The position numbers and the translations under genes were made by a program. From assembly GCF_017051705.1 (NCBI RefSeq), contig NZ_JAFIDJ010000001.1:2261786-2325785 (forward strand): a stretch of 64,000 bases of DNA, written 5' to 3'. The stretch comes from Algoriphagus lutimaris (GTDB lineage Bacteria > Bacteroidota > Bacteroidia > Cytophagales > Cyclobacteriaceae). Positions within the stretch are counted from its first letter, which is position 1, and each line of letters begins with the position of its first letter. The notes below the pieces were generated by a model, which was not told the origin of the DNA, made no database searches, and saw only the letters and a list, made by a program, of their open reading frames with translations. Shown piece after piece: positions 37,345 to 45,273 of the stretch.

Positions 37345-38004
37345 TTAGCGATTGAGTTCAAACCAAGTAGTCTTATCACCAACTTTGATTTCAAAACTTA
37401 ACCCACAGGGGGTTGAGGGTATTTGTGTGGGGTACCAATTCCGTCCCTCTTTAGAAATAACAAGTAGACCGGATTCCTCACCCAAGGCCAAGAAATCAGA
37501 ATCTTTTGGTCCCTTGGGAAAATAATTAATCCCTGAATCGGCAATGATTTTTTCAGCCATTTCCAAAGGGTAATCAGTGACAATTCCTATTTCATTTATA
37601 CACATTATGTTTTGGGTTGAAAAATCTCCGATTATTTCATTTTGGAGATCCATCCGACAAATGACTTCCAAAATATTCCCCTGGTCATCTTTGAAATAGA
37701 CCGACTTTGCCTTCCAGTTTTCAAAACACACTATAGGACCTGAGTCTGAGATCAGCATTTTAACCCCTCTATCATTTAACCATTGAATAGCCAATTCAAT
37801 GGATTGAATCGGGATAAGGAAGGCAAAATGATATTGGGGAGAGGATCCCTCTGACGCTTTCTTAAATACCAATTCAGAAGATCCAACTTGGAAACCTACT
37901 TGATTCATGTTTCGGAAAAGAAGCTTAAAACCAAGTCTCTCTTGATAGAACCTTTGGGTTTCATCCAAATTTTTACTTTGCAATACAAGTTTTAAAATAT
38001 CCAT
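37345..38004 (-). CDS. VOC-family (glyoxalase/bleomycin resistance/dioxygenase) protein
   Basis: A 219-residue protein with a VOC beta-alpha module in residues 1-120 (LDETQRFYQERLGFKLLFR, YHFAFLIP, YFKDDQGNILEVI) and a degenerate second module. VOC metal ligands are His and Glu at the ends of these strands. ATG at 38004 is used; the frame extends to a TTG inside the preceding stop region. Last gene of the five-gene cyclase operon. Could be lyase, dioxygenase or binding protein; not decided. Confidence 0.78.
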   Translation of the reverse strand: MDILKLVLQSKNLDETQRFYQERLGFKLLFRNMNQVGFQVGSSELVFKKASEGSSPQYHFAFLIPIQSIELAIQWLNDRGVKMLISDSGPIVCFENWKAKSVYFKDDQGNILEVICRMDLQNEIIGDFSTQNIMCINEIGIVTDYPLEMAEKIIADSGINYFPKGPKDSDFLALGEESGLLVISKEGRNWYPTQIPSTPCGLSFEIKVGDKTTWFELNR

Positions 38005-38018
38005 TACTTCCCCTTTCT

Positions 38019-38651
38019 TCAAATGAGTTCAAATAGCTCTTCACTACTTCTCCGAACTTTCTTACGAAAATGTGCCGAATCATCTAAGGCGCGAAATCCT
38101 ATCGGAGCAACTAATACAGCATGTAATCCCTGGTCATTTAAGCCCAAAATTTCATCATATTTATCTGGCTCAAATCCTTCCATCGGACAAGCGTCAAGTT
38201 TAAGTTCTGCCGCAGCAATTAGGAGATTATTCATTGCTAAATAGCATTGTTTCTCTGACCAGGACTGTCTTTCTCCTTCACCCATGGCTGAAATGCCTTC
38301 CTTAATACTTTTTCCATAGGCAAGAATCCCGGCTTTTTTAGATTCTTCCACTCCTTCTTGTAAGAGGTTGATATATGAATCGACACCTTCATTAAAGTTT
38401 TGGTTGTAACTACAGAACACGAACAAATGGGATGCATCCGTGATTTGCGATTGGTCCCAAGAAGCTTTCCTAAGCAGTTTTTTCATTTTAGGATCTTCAA
38501 TTATCAAAACCTTATACAATTGAAGCCCATAAGAGGAGACCGAAAGTCGAACAGCCTCTTTAAGCAGTTCCAAATGAGTTGAATTAATTTTTTTCTTTGA
38601 ATCAAATTTTTTGGTGGCATAGCGCCAGTTCAATGTTTCTATCAATTTCAT
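38019..38651 (-). CDS. Nitroreductase-family NAD(P)H oxidoreductase
   Basis: A 210-residue FMN enzyme. The start ETLNWRYATKKFD carries the FMN phosphate-binding Arg, and LRLSVSSYGLQ, ACPMEGFEPDKYDEILGL and GFRALDDSAHFRKKVRR match NfsB-like family members. They reduce quinones or nitro compounds. It begins 13 bases after the GNAT gene and ends 14 bases before the VOC gene. Confidence 0.9.
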   Translation of the reverse strand: MKLIETLNWRYATKKFDSKKKINSTHLELLKEAVRLSVSSYGLQLYKVLIIEDPKMKKLLRKASWDQSQITDASHLFVFCSYNQNFNEGVDSYINLLQEGVEESKKAGILAYGKSIKEGISAMGEGERQSWSEKQCYLAMNNLLIAAAELKLDACPMEGFEPDKYDEILGLNDQGLHAVLVAPIGFRALDDSAHFRKKVRRSSEELFELI

Positions 38652-38664
38652 TTCTTTTTCTTTT

Positions 38665-39384
38665 TTAGTTTTTATAAAATCTGATCTTAAAATCTGACCG
38701 AAAGCCGTATTTCAAATACAATCCCAAGCCCATGGCTGAGGCTTGTAGGATTGCAGTGGTCGCCCCGGCTTTTTTTACCTTTGAAAGAGTGGCTTCGAAT
38801 AAGTGATTTGCCAAACCCTTTCCTCGAAAAGAGGGAGCCACTCCAATTGAATAAATTCCTGATACACCCCTGGAATCTTGAAAGACCATACTGGTTCCTA
38901 TAGGATTATCTTCAAATGAAGCGGTGTAAAAACTCACTTTTTCTCCGAGGGCTATCACTGTGGAAGGAGGAATTTCATACCCAAAGGAATGGAAGAAGAC
39001 CTGTGACCAAATCAAAGCTTGTTTCGGCGTTTTTACCAGTTGCAGTTGAATTGGCAGAGTGGTTTGGGAGGAAAAAGAAGCTAGATCACAGGACATCCCA
39101 ACCAATTCAGAAGACGAATGAAAACCAAATTCGGCAAGTAAGTCTTCTTGGATTTCCTTTTCCCAAACAGCCAAACTACAGGGCTTTCCCTTTGACAGAG
39201 ATTGAACAGCTAAAAGCTTTTTAGAATTCAATGAGCCAGTAATCCATACCTTATCTGGCCAATCACCCTGGCTTCCAAGGCTGACAAATACCTCATTCTC
39301 TGAAATGAATTTACCGGCTAAGAGTCCACCTACTTTCCAAAGATCTGTGAGGTTATGTACGTTTGAGTGTTTCAATAATTCCAT
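38665..39384 (-). CDS. GNAT-family acetyltransferase, two-lobed
   Basis: A 239-residue protein. Only the C-terminal lobe (about 140-235) is a clear GNAT: GVSGIYSIGVAPSFRGKGLANHLFEATLSKVKKAGATTAILQASAMGLGLYLKYGF holds the acetyl-CoA loop. The N-terminal lobe is a degenerate GNAT fold, as in eukaryote-like or Mec-17-like tandem GNATs. It stands in the middle of the five-gene operon. Substrate unknown. Confidence 0.82.
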   Translation of the reverse strand: MELLKHSNVHNLTDLWKVGGLLAGKFISENEVFVSLGSQGDWPDKVWITGSLNSKKLLAVQSLSKGKPCSLAVWEKEIQEDLLAEFGFHSSSELVGMSCDLASFSSQTTLPIQLQLVKTPKQALIWSQVFFHSFGYEIPPSTVIALGEKVSFYTASFEDNPIGTSMVFQDSRGVSGIYSIGVAPSFRGKGLANHLFEATLSKVKKAGATTAILQASAMGLGLYLKYGFRSDFKIRFYKN

Positions 39385-39391
39385 AGCTCTT

Positions 39392-39838
39392 TTAGGATTT
39401 TATTAGCAACACCGAAACAATCATCAGAGAGATTCCCATCATTCTTTTGAAAGTGATGGGCTCAATAGGCAATCCAAACCATCCATAGTGACTGGCTAAT
39501 CCCGCAAAAATTAATTGACCGCTTAGACCAAATGCGACCGTAGTAGAAATACCAATTCTCGGAATCACATAGTAAAAAGAAGCGATTGCAAGAAAGCTTA
39601 GAACTCCTCCCAAAAAAAATAAGTACAAAGGAATGGTCTGAATTTTTTCCAGAATTGCCATATTCTCTTTTGCAAGAAGCAAAACCAAAATGGCAAGCGA
39701 GGCACTGACTAAAAGGCTTATAGAAGAAGCTACTAATGCATTATCCAACCTAACTCCAAGCTGGGCATTTAAACTGCCCTGCAGGACAATCAATATTCCG
39801 ACTCCAAAGGCCGCTACCATCAAATGAAGGTTTTCCAT
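39392..39838 (-). CDS. YdcZ/DUF606-type DMT transporter
   Basis: A 148-residue membrane protein with five hydrophobic segments. QGSLNAQLGVRLDNALVASSISLLVSASLA and GGVLSFLAIASFYYVIPRIGISTTVAFGLSGQL are the marks of the DMT YdcZ family, usually exporters or importers of small molecules working as dimers. ATG at 39838 is used; the cyclase stop ends 11 bases before. Operon context suggests transport of the pathway compound. Confidence 0.85.
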   Translation of the reverse strand: MENLHLMVAAFGVGILIVLQGSLNAQLGVRLDNALVASSISLLVSASLAILVLLLAKENMAILEKIQTIPLYLFFLGGVLSFLAIASFYYVIPRIGISTTVAFGLSGQLIFAGLASHYGWFGLPIEPITFKRMMGISLMIVSVLLIKS

Positions 39839-39849
39839 GACCAAAAGAT

Positions 39850-40833
39850 TCAATTGATAGGTATGGCTATTGGACGCATAGGAGCCGCGGAAGCACCCCG
39901 TAACTTCAGCGAACTACCTATAAAAGCAAATTCATAAACCCCATCATGAGCTAAACTCTCCAGATTCATCTGCTCCATAAACATCACGCCTTTCTCTGCA
40001 AGCAAATAGGTATGGACAGGTACCCAATTGTCCTCCCGCTCAGGAGGGAAAGCTTCGAAACTTAAATTATCCGCACCCAAAAGCATAATTTGCTGCTCCT
40101 CCACCAACCATTTAACCGCGTCTAGGTTGATCCCCGGATAGTTATCCAAGTACTGATCTGCATGCTCATAATGCCTTGCCTGCCCTGTTCGAATGAGGAC
40201 TATATCCCCCTTCTGTAGTTTTGTTTTTTGCCTTTCTAGAGCTGATTTTAAATCAGAAGAGTTGATTCGATAATTTTCCGGCAGCTGATCGACCTCTTTC
40301 AAAGCTAAGATGTCAATTAAAACACCCCTTCCAATTATGGGAGGAATGGTTTCTGCACCTGTTTTTTTCCAGCCTTTATCCCCCAAATACTCATCAGCTG
40401 AAAAACCATTCCAGATTTTACCATTCAACCCAAAATGATTCAATGCATCAATATGGGTTCCCATGTGGGTATACATGGAAATGGCATCCCCAGTATAGCT
40501 GACTTTGGCATTCATCCCCTCTCCCATCCCATTGGGATTGTCAATGAGCGTACCTTTTGGAGTGTGGGTCATCCAGAATTGATAGGCAGGATCTCCCAAG
40601 GCATGAAAGCTGGGCATCCCCACGAAATATTCCACACTTAAGTCATAGATTTTTCCTGATCTAACATGGCTTAATACCTCTAATCGGCTCTGATCGCTCA
40701 TCAAGTTTAGCGTACCAATTTCATCATTGGGCCCCCAAGGGCTTTTTCCAACTTTCTCAGTTGACATGACCTGTGAAAGGCCAAACCCTGCCTGACAAGT
40801 CAGAAAATAGGAAATGAACATCCATTTTTTCAT
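39850..40833 (-). CDS. Cyclase-family hydrolase (kynurenine-formamidase-like), exported
   Basis: A 327-residue protein with a signal peptide (MKKWMFISYFLTCQAGFGLS). The metal motif HMGTHIDALNHFG is the HxGTHxDxPxH site of cyclase/KynB enzymes; PIIGRGVLIDI, GDIVLIRTG and LLGADNLSFEAFP support the family. It may open or hydrolyse an amide or lactone ring in the periplasm. First gene of the five-gene operon (37345-40833), divergent from the Crp/Fnr regulator; operator candidates lie in the 101-base gap. Confidence 0.88.
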   Translation of the reverse strand: MKKWMFISYFLTCQAGFGLSQVMSTEKVGKSPWGPNDEIGTLNLMSDQSRLEVLSHVRSGKIYDLSVEYFVGMPSFHALGDPAYQFWMTHTPKGTLIDNPNGMGEGMNAKVSYTGDAISMYTHMGTHIDALNHFGLNGKIWNGFSADEYLGDKGWKKTGAETIPPIIGRGVLIDILALKEVDQLPENYRINSSDLKSALERQKTKLQKGDIVLIRTGQARHYEHADQYLDNYPGINLDAVKWLVEEQQIMLLGADNLSFEAFPPEREDNWVPVHTYLLAEKGVMFMEQMNLESLAHDGVYEFAFIGSSLKLRGASAAPMRPIAIPIN

Positions 40834-40859
40834 GATATTATATTTTTTTGGTTTATAAT

Positions 40860-40874
40860 GACCTTTCAAAGGTC
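40860..40874. promoter_or_regulatory. Palindrome in the cyclase-crp divergent promoter
   Basis: GACCTTTCAAAGGTC is a perfect 7+1+7 inverted repeat between the divergent genes, 27 bases upstream of the cyclase ATG. A second interrupted palindrome TTAAGT-n5-ACTTAA (40907-40923) overlaps the shared motif at 40919. Confidence 0.4.
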
Positions 40875-40918
40875 CGCCAATTACAATCCCTGTCGAATGA
40901 CTTGGATTAAGTCTTTCA

Positions 40919-40934
40919 CTTAACCTAGATCAAG
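40919..40934 (+). promoter_or_regulatory. Shared 15-bp operator motif, copy 1
   Basis: CTTAACCTAGATCAAG directly abuts the ATG of the Crp/Fnr gene (40935) and lies 86 bases upstream of the cyclase start. It is an imperfect palindrome (12 of 16 positions) and matches three other intergenic copies. Confidence 0.5.
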
Positions 40935-41513
40935 ATGAATCCTGAACTCCTATGGCAAAGTCTGGAGAAATATATCTCACTCTCTGAGTCTGAAAAGGCA
41001 TTGATCCTATCCAAACTCAGCACCCGCAACTTCAAAAAAGGTCAGTTTTTGGTTTTTGCAGGCGGCAAAAGTAAAGTGACCAATTTCGTCATTGAAGGGT
41101 CTGTAATGGCTTATTTTACCGATACCAAAGGGCTGGATCATATCATCCAATTTGCCTTTGAAGGTTGGTGGATTAGTGATTTGAAGAGTTTTATCACCCA
41201 GAAAGAAGCCATTCTCAATGTTCAGGCCTTGGAAGAGAGCACTGTTTTGGAACTATCCTTCGAGGACCTAGAAGAACTATATGGTCAAATCCCTCAATTG
41301 GAACGATTTTTCAGGGTCATCACTCAGCGTGCTTTTGTGGCCTTTCAAGAGCGAATTTTGGAAACCATCAGTCAATCTGCCGAAGAACGATACCGTGCAT
41401 TCCATGATAAATTCAGAAAGTACGAAACCCGTATTCCTCAGAAACTGATTGCCTCTTATTTGGGAGTCACTCCAGAGTTTTTCAGCCGAATGAAAAAGAA
41501 AATGGAATGGTAA
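40935..41513 (+). CDS. Crp/Fnr-family transcriptional regulator
   Basis: A 192-residue cNMP-binding-fold regulator. The N-terminal effector domain reads LSTRNFKKGQFLVFAGGKSKVTNFVIEGSV and the C terminus is a short helix-turn-helix IPQKLIASYLGVTPEFFSRMKKK. No FNR cysteine cluster and no full cAMP site are present, as is usual in the Bacteroidota group. The start is preceded at once by a palindromic motif, so it may repress itself and the divergent cyclase operon. Confidence 0.88.
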   Translation: MNPELLWQSLEKYISLSESEKALILSKLSTRNFKKGQFLVFAGGKSKVTNFVIEGSVMAYFTDTKGLDHIIQFAFEGWWISDLKSFITQKEAILNVQALEESTVLELSFEDLEELYGQIPQLERFFRVITQRAFVAFQERILETISQSAEERYRAFHDKFRKYETRIPQKLIASYLGVTPEFFSRMKKKMEW

Positions 41514-41521
41514 TCCACTCT

Positions 41522-41983
41522 CTACCAAAATTCCGTGATCCTAAAAATCTTTTCATCCTTAAATTCAAATACTGCCATTTCACCATCTTCCTTGTGAGGA
41601 TTTGGGTTGGTTTTAGATATAAATTTCTTACTGACAGCAAGAGCATTTTTTCCTGATATAACCGAAAACACATGGATATCATAAATTTTCCCATCGTATC
41701 CTCCTGATTCCAAATTTCGGCGATATCCATTGTACAAATCTTCTCTGGTATACACTCCGCCATATTCCTGATGAACATAGGTGAAGTCTTCAGAAAACAA
41801 TTGGAATAATCTATCAACATCCTTTATATCAGATTCTTTACTGAAAATTTTCAGATTGAGCTGATAATACTGATTTAGCAATTCTTCCTGTTGAGATCTT
41901 TCATTGCTTTCAGTTTGTTTTTGGGGTTTCATATCCAAAAACCCCAAATTCAGCAAAAAAGCGATGGTTAAAGCTATTTTCAT
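41522..41983 (-). CDS. Secreted SnoaL/DUF4440-like (NTF2 fold) protein
   Basis: A 153-residue exported protein (signal about 1-18). The body reads EELLNQYYQLNLKIFSKESDIKDVDRLFQLFSEDFTYVHQEYGGVYTREDLYNGY, the small NTF2-like fold with a pocket, as in SnoaL and DUF4440 proteins. It lies between two Crp/Fnr genes, ends 8 bases after the first, and is convergent with it. Function unknown. Confidence 0.72.
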   Translation of the reverse strand: MKIALTIAFLLNLGFLDMKPQKQTESNERSQQEELLNQYYQLNLKIFSKESDIKDVDRLFQLFSEDFTYVHQEYGGVYTREDLYNGYRRNLESGGYDGKIYDIHVFSVISGKNALAVSKKFISKTNPNPHKEDGEMAVFEFKDEKIFRITEFW

Positions 41984-42014
41984 TTCATGTACTATTTATT
42001 GTGTGATGGAATAA

Positions 42015-42029
42015 GGTTCTAATCGAACC
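42015..42029. promoter_or_regulatory. Palindrome upstream of the second Crp/Fnr gene
   Basis: GGTTC-taatc-GAACC lies 61 bases before the regulator ATG and 32 bases from the divergent SnoaL-like gene start. Candidate operator for either. Confidence 0.3.
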
Positions 42030-42089
42030 CCATTTGTATAAAATCAAAGTTTAACCTTCCCATATCTTTGAAAATGGTTATTTTCGGCA

Positions 42090-42662
42090 ATGGTCACGAG
42101 AAGTTCAGCCCTTTTTGATATTCCTTTAACTGATGAAGAAGCTCAATTGATTGATGAGTTGATCCCCATTAAAACCTTCAAAAAAGGAACCATTCTTTTA
42201 AAAGAAGGCCAGGTGGCCAGAGAATCCTATTTCAATCTCAAAGGTCTGGTCCGCTTGTATTACTTGATAGAAGGAGAGGAAAAGACCATTCACTTTTATG
42301 AGGAGTTTCAGCCTATTGCCTCACTTTCCAGCTATTTGAATAAGACTCCGGCCAATCATTATCTCGAATGTGTAGAAGACACCACGTTGACCATTCTGAG
42401 TTACGACAGTGAACAGGAATTGATCAAGAAAGTACCAGTTTTTGAATCGGTTTGTCGGGTATCCATAGAGCAGGAATTTGGGAAAAACCAACAAATGCTT
42501 GCCGATTACATGATCAAATCACCAGAGAAACGCTATCTGGAACTTCAAGAAAATCAACCGGAACTACTAAATCGAGTTCCTCAATACATTCTAGCTTCTT
42601 ACCTTGGAGTAAAACCTGAATCACTTAGCCGAATTCGGAAAAGATTGGCGACCAAAACCTGA
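42090..42662 (+). CDS. Crp/Fnr-family transcriptional regulator, second copy
   Basis: A 190-residue regulator with the cyclic-nucleotide fold (PIKTFKKGTILLKEGQVARESYFNLKGLVRLYYLIEGEEKTIHFYEEF) and a C-terminal helix-turn-helix YILASYLGVKPESLSRIRKRL. It is the Bacteroidota-type Crp/Fnr without metal cysteines and is only loosely similar to the neighbour at 40935. Its stop directly abuts the stop of the convergent alcohol dehydrogenase remnant with no gap. Confidence 0.9.
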   Translation: MVTRSSALFDIPLTDEEAQLIDELIPIKTFKKGTILLKEGQVARESYFNLKGLVRLYYLIEGEEKTIHFYEEFQPIASLSSYLNKTPANHYLECVEDTTLTILSYDSEQELIKKVPVFESVCRVSIEQEFGKNQQMLADYMIKSPEKRYLELQENQPELLNRVPQYILASYLGVKPESLSRIRKRLATKT

Positions 42663-43621
42663 TTAAGCAACCAAAATACCCACATTGCCAGCTTTTTTAC
42701 CCTTTTCTACATAGGCATGGGCAGCCGGAATTTCATAGAATGAATAAACTCGATCTAAGTAAGGTTTAATTTTTTTTGCCTCCAAAAGATACTGAATCAC
42801 TATTAAGTCAGACTTCTTTTGGTCTGCTATTCCTACTAGGATCTGCTCCTTTTTACCCTGAAATTTTTGAATCATCAGATCCAGATAATCAGACAAAGAG
42901 GCATCATTGGAAAGATACATACCATTGTTTTTCAATAAATGCTTGATTTCCCTGAAGGAAGTCTTGCCCACCGCATTAATGATCAGGTCAAATTTTTCAG
43001 ACACCTTGGTAAAATCCTCTTTATCATAGCTAATTACTTGATCTGCCCCCATTTTTTTACCCAAATCGCATTTTTTGAACTGCACACACCCACCACATAA
43101 GCTTGCTTAACTTTTGCCAACTGGAGCATAGCTGAACCCACAGATCCAGACACTCCATGAATCAGTACTTTCATTCCGGGTTTAAGATTTGATTTTTGAA
43201 GAAAATGGTATGCCGAAAGGAATCCAACAGGTACTACTGCAGCTTCTTCAAAACTTAACCCCTTCGGGATTTTTGCCACAGGCATATCCCTATCCACAGC
43301 TACATATTCGGCGTAGGTTCCAGAGCTCATCCCTAAACTGCCAAAAATTTTATCTCCAACTTTGAACTCAGTTACTTCATTCCCAACTTCCTCTACAATT
43401 CCTGAGAATTCGTGACCTAAAAGAGGATTTTTAGGTTTAAACAGTCCCGCAAAAAAGCGGATCGGAAGCGGTTTTCCACTGCGGATTCTCCAATCTCCTG
43501 CCGTGACGGAAGTGGCGTGGATTTTCACCAAAAGCTCATTGGCTTTTGGCTCAGGTTTTTCCAGCGTATCGGGACTCAACACAGTCGGTTCCCCATATCT
43601 TTTGAAGGTAAATGCTTTCAT
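42663..43621 (-). pseudogene. MDR-family NAD(P)-dependent alcohol dehydrogenase/quinone oxidoreductase, frameshifted
   Basis: Residues 1-186 (MKAFTFKRYGEPTVLS..., GHEFSGIVEEVG, GVSGSVGSAMLQLAKV, VVGVCSSK) lie in one frame and the rest (CDLGKKMGADQVISYDKEDF to GNVGILVA) in another. Inserting one A in the six-A run (plus strand T at 43071-43076) restores a normal ~320-residue medium-chain reductase. It is either a pseudogene or a base-calling error. A copy of the shared operator lies at 43677, 56 bases upstream of the ATG, so it belonged to the local regulon. Confidence 0.8.
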
Positions 43622-43676
43622 TTTCAAACACTTTTGATTTACACTTCAAAAGTAAAACCCACTTCTCTCCCAAAAA

Positions 43677-43691
43677 TTGACCTTGGTTAAG
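43677..43691 (+). promoter_or_regulatory. Shared 15-bp operator motif, copy 2
   Basis: TTGACCTTGGTTAAG, 55 bases before the dehydrogenase ATG; reads CTTAACC toward the gene, the same orientation as the other copies. Confidence 0.5.
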
Positions 43692-43728
43692 AAGTGGATT
43701 TCTACACTAAAAGAATTAAATCAGGACT

Positions 43729-44162
43729 CTAGTGCCAAATGCAAAATAGGAAAAGGTTTGCCTGTGGATCCAATTCAGAACGCCCGATTACCTTAAACCC
43801 ACAGTGCAAATAAAATCCCAAAGCCTGCTCGTTCAGCTCATTGACGTCTAATTTCTCTACTCCCATTTCATTAATAGCATATTCTAGGCAAAGTCTTCCC
43901 AGTCCTTTGCCAAAAGCATCCGAATGTAAAAACAACATCTCCAAATTTCCTTCAGCCACTCCTAAAAAGCCTAAGATTTGACCTTTTGAATCACGAACAA
44001 CCCTAAATCCACCGCATAAAAATAAGTGTCTAAGATCAAGGGTTTGAAGTATGCAATATCCTCTTCTGAGAGAAAACCATGGGTTTTCCTTACTGAATCC
44101 TCCCAAATCTCTACCAAAATTGGAAAGAAAGAGGGATCACATGTTTCTAGTGAATAATTCAC
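43729..44162 (-). pseudogene. GNAT acetyltransferase, frameshifted
   Basis: MNYSLETCDPSFFPILVEIWEDSVRKTHGFLSEED... in the first frame runs to TYFYAVDL, then the second frame goes on with RVVRDSKGQILGFLGVAEGNLEMLFLHSDAFGKGLGRLCLEYAINEMGVEKLDVNELNEQALGFYLHCGF. One extra T in the run at plus-strand 44005-44007 restores a normal ~144-residue GNAT. It begins 15 bases after the serine hydrolase gene, so it is the last gene of that operon. Confidence 0.78.
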
Positions 44163-44177
44163 TTTGCAGGGATTTTA

Positions 44178-45260
44178 TTAAAATTCGTCTAAAGCCAGTT
44201 TGGCAATTTCCCGGGTGATCACCGTAGGAGAGTTACAATCGCAATTACTCAAGCCTACTACATAAATATCCTGATCTGGCAGATAAACTCCCATAGATTT
44301 AAATCCAAAGACGCTACCCCCATGTTCTCTGACCGGAACTCCTTCGAAATCTTTGAGGTGCCAGCCATACCCATAAGTCAAGATCTCCCCATTAGATAAA
44401 GTGCCCGGAGCAAAAGCCTTTTGAAGGGTTTCTTGCTTTAGAAGCACATCCGTATTCAAGGCATTTTGCCAAATCAACAGATCATCAACGGTAGACATCA
44501 ACGAACCAGAGGCATAGGGAATGGTCAGGCTCACCCACATTTTATTAGTATATCCATTCCGATCGTGATAACCATAGGCACGCATTTTCACCAATTCCCG
44601 ATCGGAAGCATAGCGGGAATTCCTCATTCCCAATATTTGAAAAATTCGCTGCTCTATAAAATCCTCATAGCTCATACCTGAAACTAGCTCCATCACATAG
44701 CCCAAAACCACATAACCTGAATTATTGTATTCAAATTTTTCCCCCGGAAGAAAATCCACAGGTTCATCCTTGAAAAAATCAACCATCTCCTTCGGACTTT
44801 GATCAGTTCTGGCAATCGACATAATAGATCTCATTTTTGTGAAATCCTTGATTCCAGATGTATGATTCAATAAATGTTGAATGGTCAACTTTTCCCCCTG
44901 GACAGGAAAATCAGGGATGTACTTTCTCACATCATCCTCTATGCTGAGCTTTCCTTCTTCTTCCAGAATCAATATACCTACTGCAGTAAACTGCTTGGTC
45001 ATGGACCCGATCTGAAAAACATTTTCAGGAACCATTGCTACATCCAATTCCAAATTGGACATACCAAAGGCTTTTCGGTATACAGGATTACCATCTTTTG
45101 CTACCATAAAAACCGCTCCCGGTCCTTCCGATTCAAACATCTCTTTCAAAAGACTGTCAATTTTTGTTTCCAAGGATTGTGCTTGAAGGGATTCGTTTAG
45201 TAGTAAAGAACAAGTCCAAATAGTCAAAAAGGCTAAACAGAATTTTCTAAATGTGTGCAT
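44178..45260 (-). CDS. Secreted serine hydrolase (beta-lactamase/DD-peptidase family, class C-like)
   Basis: A 360-residue exported protein (signal about 1-28). The catalytic set of the beta-lactamase-related family is complete: SMTK (Ser86, Lys89), YNN (Tyr178, Asn180) and HGG near 315. Most such proteins are peptidases or esterases, so antibiotic resistance should not be inferred. Third gene of an operon of two serine hydrolases around an amidohydrolase; 13 bases after the amidohydrolase gene. Confidence 0.88.
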   Translation of the reverse strand: MHTFRKFCLAFLTIWTCSLLLNESLQAQSLETKIDSLLKEMFESEGPGAVFMVAKDGNPVYRKAFGMSNLELDVAMVPENVFQIGSMTKQFTAVGILILEEEGKLSIEDDVRKYIPDFPVQGEKLTIQHLLNHTSGIKDFTKMRSIMSIARTDQSPKEMVDFFKDEPVDFLPGEKFEYNNSGYVVLGYVMELVSGMSYEDFIEQRIFQILGMRNSRYASDRELVKMRAYGYHDRNGYTNKMWVSLTIPYASGSLMSTVDDLLIWQNALNTDVLLKQETLQKAFAPGTLSNGEILTYGYGWHLKDFEGVPVREHGGSVFGFKSMGVYLPDQDIYVVGLSNCDCNSPTVITREIAKLALDEF

Positions 45261-45273
45261 TTTTATTTTTGGT

